A stretch of DNA of 64,000 bases from Heliocidaris tuberculata (lineage: Eukaryota; Echinodermata; Echinoidea; Camarodonta; Echinometridae): NCBI GenBank assembly GCA_025618425.1, contig CM046836.1, positions 17,621,743-17,685,742 of the forward strand. The letters are read 5' to 3'. A program made the translations under genes and the position numbers. The number at the start of each line of letters is the position of its first letter. The stretch's first letter is position 1. Below the pieces are notes generated by a model. That model was not told where the DNA came from, did not search any database, and saw only the letters and a program-made list of their open reading frames with translations. Below, piece by piece: positions 11,681 through 23,900 of the stretch.

Positions 11681-12405
11681 CCCTTACCGTACTGGAGGGG
11701 GGCCTTCGAACCCCCCCCCCCCCCTCCCCGACAAGTTCCTCCACGCATTCTGAACCGCTCCATTTCACGCCACGCCTCTTTCTGACTCGTTTTTCAAGTC
11801 TTGCGCATCTTGTGACGCCAAATTTACGAAAATCGTTCATACCGTTACCGAGCATGTGATCTTTTGTGACCTCAGGTCAGCCCGAAAAAGGAGAATTTCA
11901 GTATACTGAACGAATGAGAAACTGCATTTTTTCTATGTTCCTCCTTTATCACCTATAATTTCTTCTTTAAGCTGTAATTATCATTTATTGACTAACTGAA
12001 TACAAATATTAGTTCAGATAACACTCTGAACAGTAGACTTTAAAAAACAATAAAAAAGTTAAAGTTGAAAAACAAAGAAATTCTTGAAACATCAGAATAC
12101 ATAAGGATTGAAATCACTTTCAAAATGTTTTTTAAATAATAGTGTTTTTAAGGTTTAGAAAGAACTGTTTTTGCATTAAAATTTTGATTGATTATTAATT
12201 GAAATGTATATTTATGCATATAATTTGAATAAATTATAATATTAAATGAAAAAAAATAACGATGGATTTGTATTCTTTACTCGATTCTTGAGGTCTGTCC
12301 AAAATTTAGCGGCGATCGGTCATGTCGCGGCCGAGATAATAGCCCCCTCCCCCCCCCCCCCCCCCCCGTCAGAGAGGAGCCTGAAATAGCCCAGTATAGT
12401 AAGGG
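11681..12405. mobile_element. TTAA-flanked non-autonomous element (piggyBac-like ends)
   Basis: TTAA at 11677-11680 and 12406-12409. Ends CCCTTACCGTACTGG and CCAGTATAGTAAGGG are inverted and begin CCC, as in piggyBac TIRs. Includes C runs near 11710-11724 and 12348-12366. No transposase. Confidence 0.7.
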
Positions 12406-12582
12406 TTAACCCAAAATGACACCTCTGTAAATTAATTGTTCCTGTCACGTATTCTGATAGTTCACTTCATTTGTCTTTACCTCATTTCTTTCTATACTTT
12501 TGGTCGAATTAAAAAGCTCTTTCTGGTCATTTTATCATCCATCCCATATCAATGCATGTTGGTCAAACCGTCAAACAATGAG

Positions 12583-12802
12583 AAGGCATGATGGCTCAGT
12601 GGTAGACCAGTGATCTCGTAACCGGGAGGCCCCGGGTTCGGAACCATGTCGATGCTCTAGTGTCCTTTGGTAAGGCAATAATCTCATTACCAAGTCCCTC
12701 GAATAGGACTTAAAGCCGTAGGTCCCCTTATTTACTTGCTTACTTACAAGCATGCTTGCCTCTCAGCAGTCTGGTAAAATAAATCATTAATCAATAAATC
12801 AA
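12583..12802 (+). mobile_element. tRNA-derived SINE, full-length-like copy
   Basis: Head has pol III box A (TGGCTCAGTGG) and box B-like GGGTTCGGAACC; loop CTCGTAA suggests a tRNA-Thr-like ancestor. The body (ATCTCATTACCAAGTCCCTC, TTGCTTACTTACAAGCATG) is shared with the copy at 23335-23516. Ends in an AT-rich tail near 12802. The acceptor stem does not pair, so not a working tRNA. Confidence 0.75.
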
Positions 12803-13639
12803 CACTAAACTGCTATGATTCACGTAGCTTAAATGTCTCCATTACTTGAATATTTATTTAACTATCATAAAGTTCATGAAATGACGCTTGAAGTGATGTA
12901 AGGATGAGATAGGGGCTGCTGAGCGTCTTCCAAAGTAGGGGGCACCAGCAAAAGGGGCACTTTTTAAAAAGGGGCACCTACTAGTGATGAACGTAAAGCG
13001 AAAAAAAAATTCTGGCATTATTATTACCCTACATCTAATTAATACATTATCAAGCATCATCTTCTTCGTTCTTATTGTGTTTATGGACACTGCTTCAGCT
13101 TCCCCAATTAGCAGTTGTGTGTAATGGTTTATTGATTCATGTGCGAGCGAGCGAGCAAAAAAATTCAAGCATTAATGCTGAAATCCTTGGGTTATGCATT
13201 ATTTACAGCGATATAATATTTGGGGGGGGGGGAATGTTGAATAATCTTTTAATTTGTACATTAACCCTGTCGGGGTTTTTTTGTTTGTTTTGTTTTGTTG
13301 TTGTTGTTTTTTTTGTTTTTTTTCTTTTTTTTTTTTTTTTTTTTTTTTTTTTAGGATTACATCGATATCAACATACTTTATGCAATCTGCTTGATTTCAT
13401 TATCATGAGCGAGTTTTGATGAGTTTTTCAGAAAATATTCCCCTTACGTGGTGTAAATTATGGCACATTAGAATGAGTGGAAGAGAAATCCTTTTCCGGG
13501 GGGGGGGGGGCATTGTGCCCCTCTTGCCTCCATCTCCACTGAATTACATTGTAGTTGTAGTAATATGGATACCTGTTACTACGTAAAGCCGCACCGATTT
13601 TTTTGAAGCTAGATATGACTCTGTTTTGTAGGAAACAGT

Positions 13640-14075
13640 GGGAAATATTTGTACCAGGGGGCACATGTCAGAAGAGGAAAGGGCGCTTTATCGATCAAAG
13701 GGGGAAGGGGGAATTCATAAGAGGTGAAAAGGGGCACTTATGAAAAGAGGAAAAAGGCACATATTACATTTGAAAAGGGGAACTTATCACGGAAGTGGAA
13801 AATGGGCACTTATTAGAAGGGAAAGGGGGCTCTTATCAGAAGTAAAATAGCATATCAAAGAAGAAAAGGGCACATATTAGAGAGGAAATGAGGCACTTAT
13901 CAGAAGTAAAATTGCACTTAATATTAGAAGGAGAAAAATGCACGTATTAGAGATATAAGGAGGCAATTATCAGATTTGGAACGGGGCACTTTTAGTAGTA
14001 CAAAGGGCACTTATCAAAGAGAAAGGAGCATTTTTTCAGTAATAAAAAGGGCACTTTTGAGGTACAAATGGGAGT
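13640..14075. repeat. Degenerate minisatellite (GGGCACTTATCAGAAG-type)
   Basis: About a dozen imperfect units of roughly 30-40 bp containing GGGCACTTAT followed by A/G-rich sequence. Related words occur at 12940-12985. Non-coding. Confidence 0.7.
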
Positions 14076-14339
14076 AGATCGTCCACCGACAAACCTTTGT
14101 TCGCGTGGAAAGAGTCTTAGCATGCTTAGAGAAGAACCACATGTTATGGAATTGATCAGATATGATCTAACGCAAACTACTATCCTGATAATGATGCAAT
14201 AGTCAAAATGAAGTATGGGCAAAATCCTAATTTATTGAGGTCCGCGAACTTTAAAAATATATATGTATTTAGTATGTTCGAAAATAAACTTTGTACTGGA
14301 TGGATCATACATGAAAGAAAACAAATTCTGCTCCTTAAA

Positions 14340-14583
14340 GTGATGACACTTCTGTAAAAGTAATGACATACTTCAAATTACCTGTCACTTATTTTGATTG
14401 TTCTCTTTATTTGTCCTTACCTCATTTCTTCCTGTACTTTTTAAAATAAAAAGCTCTTTCTGGTCATTTTGTCACCATTCCATATGAATGCATGTTTGGT
14501 CAAACAGTCAAACAATGAGGAGGCGTGATGGCTCAGTGGTAGAGCAGTGGTCTCGTAACCGGGAGGTCCAGGGTTCGAAACAC
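14340..14583 (+). repeat. Duplicate of 12410-12640 with truncated SINE head
   Basis: 14400-14517 matches 12460-12582 (CCTCATTTCTT, AAAAAGCTCTTTCTGGTCAT, GGTCAAAC.GTCAAACAATGA). Both then enter the SINE head; this copy (14518-14583) keeps a better box B (GGGTTCGAAAC) but ends after the tRNA part. Confidence 0.7.
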
Positions 14584-15327
14584 GTAAGGAGGGAGAGGAG
14601 GTCAGGCTGAAATTATTATTTTTATGTAAAATACGTGTATTAAAGTGAAAAAAGGATAAAACTAATGGTTACATGTGCAACCATATAGATCGACGCACTT
14701 TTTGTACACGGTGATAGAGTCTGTGAAATGTACCATATGTTGTTATTGAATATGATATGATTCAGCATAATTATTATCTCTATCCTGATGCCTATCTAGC
14801 TAGGCCATTGTATATACATGTAGGCCTACGTGCACACTCCTCACTGCTTGATGTCGCCCAATTTCTTTTCTTGTCCATTTTGAGAGTGAAGGTCATGTAT
14901 GAAAAAAAGGTTCGTTCTAAAACCAAACGAGACTGTCCAATGTAAAATCTTTCGATTGTTCATTAAAATGTTTTAGATTCATGAAAGCCCGATCATTCGA
15001 AATCTGCATTTAATTCCCCTTCAGCCCATCCTGCATTTACAAGTCGGAGGAGGGGAGGAGTAAGCTTAGGGCGCTGGAGTAAATCCGGACCAGTTAGCCC
15101 GTGGACAAAAATACCCCCTACAACTACCATAATTCCTACAACTCGAACTACTTGAGGCCTTTGAAAATTGTCCCTACGGAGGCAATTATTGTCCATGGAT
15201 AATTGCCCAAGACTTGAGGGATGATGTTGTCTATGGGAAGGTAGTATGTTGCCCGGAAAAGGGCGATAGTTGAGGGGTAGAGAGCGGAAGGGGAGAGAGA
15301 GAGGGGGGTCGGGGTGAGATTGGAGGA
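14584..15327. other. Unassigned intergenic DNA
   Basis: Nothing coding recognised. Short open frames lack family similarity. 15290-15310 is G/A rich. Confidence 0.35.
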
Positions 15328-15328
15328 T

Positions 15329-15722
15329 CTACAGTGCGTCCCAGAAAAAAGTACACAGTTGGAAAAATTCTCCCAAAATAAATGTTTCAAAATATTTTAA
15401 GGAAATTTTTATACCAGTGGATAGCTTAGGGTCTCTTCTATCAAATAATACCAAAATATCTCACAGTGTTTTACGCTTGAGTGAGCAAAGGCCATTAATG
15501 AGAGAGGGTGCAAAATCCAGTCTTGATAAGAATTGATATTGGCTCTGGCTGTATCAGCCGAGCTGAGAGTCATGTAAAGGCTTAGAAATTTCCATATTCT
15601 GATCAATTAAAGACAATTTATGAAATAACAGGCTATGTTCTCTGTATATCCTTCCACATTCCATCAATATTCTATGCTTTATACTTTTTTCCAACTGTTT
15701 ACTCTTTTTAGGACACACTGTA
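15329..15722. mobile_element. Mariner-like MITE with CAGTGYGTCC ends
   Basis: Left CAGTGCGTCCCAGAAAAAAG, then ACACAGTTGGAAAAA; right TTTTTCCAACTGTTTACTC and AGGACACACTG. TA flanks both ends. The same CAGTGCGTCCCAGAAAAA terminus is seen at 38544. No transposase frame. Confidence 0.75.
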
Positions 15723-15749
15723 GAGAGGGAGGTGTTTGGCGTAAAGATG

Positions 15750-15995
15750 AAACTAGAGGGGTGGGCGTGAGATGAGAGGAGAGAAAGAGAGAGAGAGAAA
15801 GAGGGGGGGGGGGGGGTTGGGCGTGAGATGAGAGGTGAGAGATTGAGAGGGGGCGGGCGTACGTGAGATGAGAAGAGAGAGAGGGGGTGGGCGTGAGATG
15901 AGAGGAGAGAGATTGAGAGGGGGCGGGCGTGAGATGAGAGGAGAGAGAGGGGGATTGGGCGTGAGATGAGAGATGAGAGAAAGAGGGGGGGGGGA
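15750..15995. repeat. Minisatellite, GGGCGTGAGATGAGAGGAGAG unit
   Basis: About six to seven imperfect copies of a 35-40-bp purine-rich unit; frames on the opposite strand give only Pro/Leu/Ser-rich peptides. Confidence 0.8.
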
Positions 15996-16029
15996 GAAGA
16001 TAGAAAGTAGGAGAGAAAGAAACTGATCA

Positions 16030-17067
16030 AATTTGAAAAGAAAAGGGTCCATTTAAAAGAAACATATGCAGAAAAAGAGAGGTAAAACAACAAAATAAAA
16101 ATTTCGAAACTGGAAACAAAAAGTGTAAAAACAATAAGTATGGAAAAAACGATTTTTTTTTTCTTTCTTTCTTTCTTACTTCATTTTCATGAAGTAATCA
16201 ACTCATGTATGAAACAAAGAATCAGTCTATACAACAAACGATATTTTAGCAATAATTTATTGCATCTTCCACCAATAAATACTTCATATAAATTGATACA
16301 ATACGGTACATTATTCTTCCACAGTAGTTCATGTTAGTTGAAACCAGAGGGTAAAGCTTTATTGGTTATCTCGTTAATCAGAATACTCTTAGATTGATTT
16401 TGAATCATAGCCCAAAACTTATAATTTCATGTCATATATGAGAAGAAGAAAAAAAAATCATAAATTTAATGATGCCAAATGCGTGTGTATTCCCATGTAC
16501 CCATATATGTGTGAAGTTCTCTTTATCGTTTGTGATTTTCAGCATGATATTGATTTAATCAAATTACAAAGATTTTGATGAATAAACAACTTCTTAATAC
16601 ACAATCATTCCTATTAATTTTATCAAATATCCGTCATTCAAAATAATTTCTTGACAATTTTTTCCAAAGGCAATGGCATATATAAGTACTCAATATGATC
16701 TTAACATATGTGTTTTTATTCTATGAAGCATGCACTAGGCCATTCTTTGAAAATTCTTCTTCTTCTTGTAATCTTCAAAGGGCTATGCAGCCTATCACGA
16801 AGATGAACTAAAGATTGCAAGTGATGTGAGGAAAAGTAATGTGGTTTATTGAGATGAGGGCATAAGATGCTTTAGGAATTGAACCAAATATTACACATGT
16901 GACCTTTATTTCAAAGTGAGAAAGAATTTCCCCAATTTCTGAAAAAATAGATGAAATTTCTCTACCACAATTTTTTTCCTAATTCAAGTAATTTACATTG
17001 TATGTCTGAAAACATAATTTATTTTTGAAGTAACTGACATGACTGACAGACTCTTGGCCTAGCAGAA
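16030..17067. other. AT-rich intergenic DNA, no feature seen
   Basis: Only short TTTC repeats (16155-16178) and TTC repeats (16757-16768). No gene or TIR structure recognised. Confidence 0.4.
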
Positions 17068-17123
17068 ATGCAGGGCTGTCATCAGGGGCAGATGCGTTTG
17101 GACTTTTTCCAACATATTAATGA

Positions 17124-17390
17124 CAGTGGCGGATTTACGGATCCCAGCACGTGCCCCCTCCTTTTGAAAGAAAAGTATGCTTTGTGCCCCCCCCCCCCTT
17201 TAGAACTGACAACCCTTTTTGTTGCTTGTCAGAGAATTATGGGAGGAAAAGTGGACCCCATAAAATCTGATACCACCCCCCCCCCCCCCCCCCACTGACC
17301 GATTTAAAATCCGGATCTCCCTCCAAAGTTGACAGCCCTGCATATCTGTGCCCCCCCCCCTCCCTTTTACAAAATCCTAGATCCGCCCTG
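17124..17390. mobile_element. Non-autonomous hAT-type element, 8-bp target duplication
   Basis: Starts CAGTGGCGGATTTACGGATC and ends CTAGATCCGCCCTG. Flanks 17116-17123 and 17391-17398 are both ATTAATGA. Same family as 6052-6467 (GTCAGAGAATTATGG, CCTCCAAAGTTGACAGCCCTG). Confidence 0.88.
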
Positions 17391-17405
17391 ATTAATGATA
17401 ATAAT

Positions 17406-17746
17406 CAGGGGTGGATCCAGGGGGGGGGGGCGAATCCCCCCCCTTTGAAACCCAACTGGCATACCTGAAGTACACAATAAAAAAAAATTGCCTCCTTAAT
17501 TGTGTAGTTTTCCGGCTCTGTGCCCCCTCTTTTACAACATCCTGGATCCGCCCCTGATGGCAGACCTGCATTTCTGTGCCACCCCCCCCCCCCTTTACAA
17601 AATCCTGGATCCGCCCCTTAAGACAGCCCTGCATTTCTGTTACCCCCCCTTTTTACAAAATCCTGGATCTGCCCATGATGACAGCCCAGCATTTCTGTGC
17701 TCCCCCCCCCCCCCCCCCCCATTACAAAGTCATGGATCCATCCCTG
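17406..17746. mobile_element. hAT-type element with four reiterated right ends
   Basis: Starts CAGGGGTGGATCCAGG; the right part repeats a ~60-bp block (GCATTTCTGTGCC, C run, TTTACAAAATCCTGGATCCGCCC) four times, ending near 17561, 17620, 17680 and 17746. Flanks 17398-17405 and 17747-17754 are ATAATAAT, but the right flank is part of an (AAT)n run so the duplication is less certain. Confidence 0.75.
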
Positions 17747-17799
17747 ATAATAATAATAATAATAATAACAATATTTAGAAAAAAAAGTCAACGCACCCT

Positions 17800-20711
17800 T
17801 TCAGCCAAACCAGGAGGGGGGCCCCGGGGGGGGGGGGGGGGGGGGGGGCTTTGAACGAATGGTGGCGTTCGCGTCAATGTGACACGACGCAACGCTACCC
17901 ACCCTTTCGGACTAAGCCCAATAATACCATCCTCTTTTGCCCCCGGCTCATTAGATTTGGACATTATGCTTTTAGCTATAAAAGCTTAAAAAGCTTTTAG
18001 CTTAACATAGTATTAAGAAATTCACAACCAAAAAGGAGCCTGAATAATTATATTAAATTTCTTCTACCCAAATTTGCAAAACAAATGACAGATAAAATTT
18101 CTAATATATTTCATTAATACATAGCAAAAGCAAAGCAGACAGAGCAAAGGTTGCAGAAATATAAATCATCTACAAAAAATATAGCAAATACCTAATTTTG
18201 AGGTTATTTTATCCATCATAACATTTGTATTAATAGTCCCTATAATACAAAAAGAATACAAAATGTGACATCATGCATTGTAAGTCAACACAAACTCTGC
18301 CACAGAATACCTTTTTTGAGGGGTAATCAACATATGTCCATTTGTTGTTGTTGAGTTGGGTTGTTTTTTTTTGTAATCTATTTCACTACGATGAGACATA
18401 CTTAGAGCAAAAGTACTGCTATATTTACCGTTTGGGGTAATGGTATACAAATATTGACTGCTCATGAGGATGATGGTGGAAATTATCACTCCCAAGGTGG
18501 TGTTCATACCGACCCTTCTATCACCCCCGAGGCGAATAAGAATCTATGTATGAGGTATATAATAAAAACTATTGCCCCTTAGAGATCTCAAGACTGTGCT
18601 ATGCCCCTCAACTTCATCTCGTTCACTATATAATCAACAATTCAGAACGATCTACAATTTTTCGCAGAAATAGTATTCACAATCAGAACAGTAAGTTACC
18701 TTTAACAGAAAATAGACCACTTCACGGTTAGCACATGTCCCAAATGACCCCAAATATCCACAGATCTCAGTAAAACATGGAGAAGTCCCACTTTGTACAT
18801 TTTGAAATAATCACTCCTACAGCGATGGAGGTGCTACATAGATAGCCTTTGTTTCCCCCTTTCAAAGAATACTTCCACTTGTGTATCATGGAGTGCACTG
18901 CTTGTGCATAAATGAATAATGATTACATAACTTTCATGAGCACGTATCCAGTATTTTGTCTCCGTGTATTTCACAATTTGGTCTGCAATGACCTTTATCT
19001 GCTCATGCACAGACTGTAACCGTGAACTGGCTTATTAAAACACATCTTTGAGAAACAAGATTTTTACTCTTGCAGCAGGCACCTTAGAACTTTTCTTGGA
19101 CTCCAACCTTTAAAAAATCTTATTTTTAATAAACTGTGAACTTCTTTCATGAAAAAGGCATCCATGCACGTCATTAAAGCATATTTCTATCTTACCAAAA
19201 GTGTCACGCAATAATGATTTTTTTTTTTCAATGAAAACAGCGAGTTTCAATTTTCTATAGAAAGTACATTTTTTCTATATACATTGTGCTGGATCACAAC
19301 ACATTTATCAGCACACATAATTACCTTTTCATATTTACATGACAACGATGCTGTAAAATGAATGCACATATAGCATTTCAGACAGGCATTCATTCTATTC
19401 GAGATGATGATGATGTCATAATTGACAAAAAAATACTTCACACAACAAGACTGGCTTAAAAATTGAACACAACATGATCTGCTTAGACATCAATTTCAGC
19501 ACCACAGTGAATTGTATTTCAATATCGTTGCAAATACTAGCATTGAGATTGCATTGTGAAAGACAGGTATAAAATATAGTACTTATCAGCTCGAATGAAA
19601 GCAGCCTTTCAATACCCATTTCAAATTTCAGGGTTTTTTTCCATAAAAAACAACATGTATAATAATTTATTAGAATCTACAATAATTTATTAGAATCTAC
19701 AATAAAAGAAGCACAACCTATGAGGCCAACTGCTTGCATATACATGTACATAAGGATACCAAATACTTTGGTCATATCAAGAGCCATAATGTGTCTGGGC
19801 TTCTTGAAGATAATATTGGAAAGGATAAGACCAAACTGGCGGCTAAAAACCAGGGGTGGTATTCCGAAAAAAATATGTTATCTTTTTGGTATTTCAATTG
19901 TCATAACATATCTAAAATAGGACAAGTTACTGGTTAATGTCTGTGCATGGCTGGCTGTTAACCGGTGATACATGTAAGTGTCTATTCCGTGCAATTTCAA
20001 TTTATTATGACAATTAACCTAATTTTCCCATGCATAAATGAAAATGTAGTTTTCAGAATATGATCCCAGCTTAGAAGCAAGTCAGGCATTCGAAAAGAGA
20101 GAACACGTGCATAAAACTTGGAGATACAAAGAAATATGACTGTGAATCATGAGGAGGTGTTATAGTATGTGGAAACTTGACTGAAGCTCTGAGCAAGCTA
20201 GGCAATTAATCTGCACTGTTTCTCTCTATCCAGGTTTAGAAATGAATACTTGATATAATGGCAAAATCATCATGGTTTTTAAGCTAGTATGCTCCAGTCT
20301 GTAAACTGGTAATTGCCAGGATGCTCGCTGAAGAGAATACACATTTCACAATACCTGGGAATCCAGTTACCAGGGGTGAAATAACAATACATATATAAAT
20401 GTATCTAATTAAGGCTTTAATGGTTCCAATAACTGTTAAACTAGTACATAAATTTTACTAAATTCATTGTTATTATCCAACTTGGAGAAGGTCCAATGGA
20501 GCTTTGTCATAACAAACTCCTTTGGTTCAATCCAATTACCCTGCTGTATTAAATTCCTGTTATATTATGGCTAAAAAATAGAATACAGAGCTGCGACAAA
20601 ACTGGCAAAATCACCTGGCTACCATGAGTTTGTTATAATAGCAAATGTTCCACCGTACCATGGAGTTAAGGTTTGGAAGTATAACAGAAAAACGACAATG
20701 CCTGAACGATG
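17800..20711. other. 3' flank / UTR region of IDO
   Basis: No coding region seen. AT-rich sequence follows the IDO stop on the minus strand. AATAAA-like words (minus) occur near 19990 and twice near 19660-19690, but the true polyadenylation site cannot be fixed. 17820-17850 holds a long G run; 19664-19695 a 20-bp direct duplication (ataatttattagaatctaca). Confidence 0.4.
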
Positions 20712-20935
20712 TCACATTATCAAAATGGTAAGTACAGCTACCACTGCACAAACAGTCAGGGATCCAATGTATCTCTTCCATCTACCCCACTCCTCATCTT
20801 GATGAATGCTCATATAGGCGGAGCCATTCGTTGCCTTGGTTACTGCATCAGTGGTGGTAGTGTTCTCGTTGATATCTCTACCTAGCATCGTGCGAACGGT
20901 GGAATCTCGAAGTCCCTTCAAGAATATCATGAAAC
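20712..20935 (-). CDS. IDO: IDO exon 13, C-terminus with extension and hydrophobic tail (residues 386-459)
   Basis: GFMIFLKGLRDSTVRTML matches the last IDO1 helix. An added polar, Thr-rich linker follows (about 404-434), then EEWGRWKRY and a 17-19 residue hydrophobic run (GSLTVCAVVAVLTILIM) at the very end. Basic residues precede the run and only the stop follows, the layout of a tail-anchored membrane protein. Acceptor CCTAG at 20936-20940. Confidence 0.9.
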
Positions 20936-23900
20936 CTAGGGTGGGGGGAGGGGATAAACAGACAATTACGAACTAGTGCGATGGTTTTCAAAGTTGTGTT
21001 CTGGTCATGGGATAACATTGTAAAAGAAAGTGTCTGGAAGCCACTGGGAAAGGATGACTACATATGTAGTACATAAGAACTGGTGTATAATGTGGGGTTT
21101 GGGAATCATTAAAATGATAACAAAATGCACTCAATCTTGCCGAGAGCCACATGCACTCTACACAGAAATGAATATACTGTATGGGACAACACACGCATGT
21201 GGTATAAAAAGTTTAATCCAAACTTTTTCAGCTATTTCTCATCATATTTGTAATATGAGGGCATTTGAAGAGCAACCCTTTTCAGGGATCATTTCTTCTA
21301 TGATGTTCTTCCACACTGACATAAATTTTTTTCAGACGGGGGTGTGCTGCAGCCGCCCTCGAAACGGGTGTCTACGGAACGGATTCAAAGGGCAAAATAC
21401 AGGGTCTTGGGAACTACGGAACTCACCAGCCGAGTGAAAAATAGGGTCCTGGGAACTTCATATCTAACAGCAGCAACAAGGTCTTGGGCCTTTATTTTAG
21501 GTCCGTATGTGTATCAGAATCAGGATCCAGAGCGAGTGACATTTTCAAGGCTAGGAAACGGATCAGAGCATGTATTACGGGGCATTGGGCATTCAGTTCC
21601 AAGACGCAATTACGTAAAATTGATTTGAAATCGATTTCTTTCTCTGGTCATATGATCAATGTGTCCCAAACTTGTCGCAACCTTAGAGTATTGTTTGATT
21701 GCAACATGACAATGTCTCATCAAATTTCCAGTATTTGTATATCAGCGAGGTACCAACTCCGTAATATTGGGTTCATCAGAAAATACTTAACTAGATCGGC
21801 TACAGAGAAATTAGTTCACGCTCTGATTTCCTCACGGCTTGATTTTGGGAACGCACTTTTATTTAATCTACCACAAACCCAGTTGTCAAAACTTCAAAAG
21901 CTTCAAAATGCTACAGCCCGCATTGTTACCCTGTCTGAGAAACACACTCATATCACCCTCACCCTGAAATCACTTCACTGGTTGCAAGTCAGATCTCGCA
22001 TTATTTTCAAAATTTTACTTCTAGTTTTCCATTGTGTCAAGGGTTCTGCTCCTCATTATAATGTAAGTCTAGTTCTAAATACACTCCTGTTAGATCTTTA
22101 CGTTCATCCAACTCTGGTTCTATTGTTGTTCTAAAATCGACAAAAACATGGGGGAACGAGGTTTTGCCCACGGTGGTCCTACGCTATAGAATAATCTACC
22201 TATAGTTATCAGAAGTTGCAATTCTCCAGATTCATTCAAAAGCAGTCTAAAAACTTACTTGTTTAATGCTTCCACTGATTATTACATTCTTCTCTTGTAT
22301 TTCTACTCTCTTATGCCCTTCTTTATTCTACACTGTACCTAGAGCACTCTACAGAGTGGATTTGGCACATTATAAATCATATGTATTATTATTATTATTA
22401 CTATTATTGCATTTCCGAGGGTCTTCGGAACAGCAGTTAAAAGAAATCGGGTATCTTGAGAAAGGCGATCAGCCATTGAAAAAGGGGGTCATCAAAGCAG
22501 CACATACCAGTCTGTCAAAATATTGAGTACCCTCCCCCTCCCCCCAGGTCCGGGTATTCCATATGCTTGCACCATGACTGATCCTATCAAATAGAGTAAC
22601 ATTGATTAAGAGAAAGAAAATAGCAATGAATATATCAATTTGAAATGGGCTGACTAATGCCATATATATTTTTTTTTCAGTCTTTTTTTTTTTTTCCATA
22701 CAGCTGTTGCAACAATTGTCTGCTGTCTCAAGTAAAATGTTGAATTCATTGAATTCATACATGTAGCACAAGAAAGCAATGCAAGAGCTGACCCACCTGA
22801 CCCTCCTGTACCAGCCTGATGCTGCGTCAGATACTTCTTGTTCACATTACTCTTCTGTGATGCAGCAATGATGTACCTGGGCAGTTCCAGAAAATGAGAA
22901 TTAACTATAAATATATATATATAATCATTTATTCTTGAGTACAGAGGTTTCCTGTGAAATAAACCGATCGCTATAAAGTCACAGTAAACTGACCTGAAAT
23001 AGTCTTGTTCCTAGTGCCTTTCTGTTGAAAACAGAAGTACAAGCCCAAGAGAGCAGGCTACTCATATTACTGTGATTTTCCCTTGGCCATCTGAAAAAGG
23101 GGGGGGGGGGGATCTTGGAACAAAGCATGTACTATAATTCCCCTGGTCTAGAGCTGTTTACACACCAAGAATTGGATGTGTAAATGTTTCAACTAGAAAA
23201 GAATAATTGTGAAATTCGTCTGGAGTTTTCACCAAAGAAAAATTAGAGGCCAGCTAGAAGCTCAACATAACCATTCTCACTAGTTTATCTAGCAGCACTG
23301 ATATAACAGAGGAAAATTGATGGTTTGACGGTTTATTTTTACCCAACTGCTAAGAAAGCATGTGTATGCTTGTAAGTAAGCAACCAAGGGACTGATGGCT
23401 TTAATTCCTCTCTGAGGGACTTGGTAATGAGGATTAATGCTCTACCTAAGGGCACTAGCGCATCCACTTGGTTTCGAACCCGGGTCCTCCCAGTTACGAG
23501 CCATCGCGCCTCCTTATGACAATTTTTAGAAACTGAAATTAACCACATATACTTCACATTCATCCACCTTCATGAAAAATCACCAACTCTAACCAGCTGT
23601 GACAATATCTCCTTTCCTTAGGATGATTCCTGCAAAATTTGGTTAAACCTCTAAACGTATTAAGTTTCAAGAAAAAAAAAGTGTTTGAATTCTCTTCAGA
23701 GCTGAGCTTTTGCAGCAAATCCAAAGTCAGTTGACTGTCTATGCTGTGCACAATTAAAAAAACCCCAAAACATTGACTGCTTTGAGGGACAAGGTAAAAA
23801 CTGTTGCCCTGGGGTGAATTTTGGAACTGTATTATGACCCTGAGACAAAGCTTTTGTAACTTTGCATACAATTTGTTGGACTACACTACATGATCCCACA

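Noticed and set aside
12583..12655. Possible functional tRNA-Thr gene
   Set aside because: The acceptor stem does not pair, box B is mutated, and the downstream body is shared with another SINE copy.
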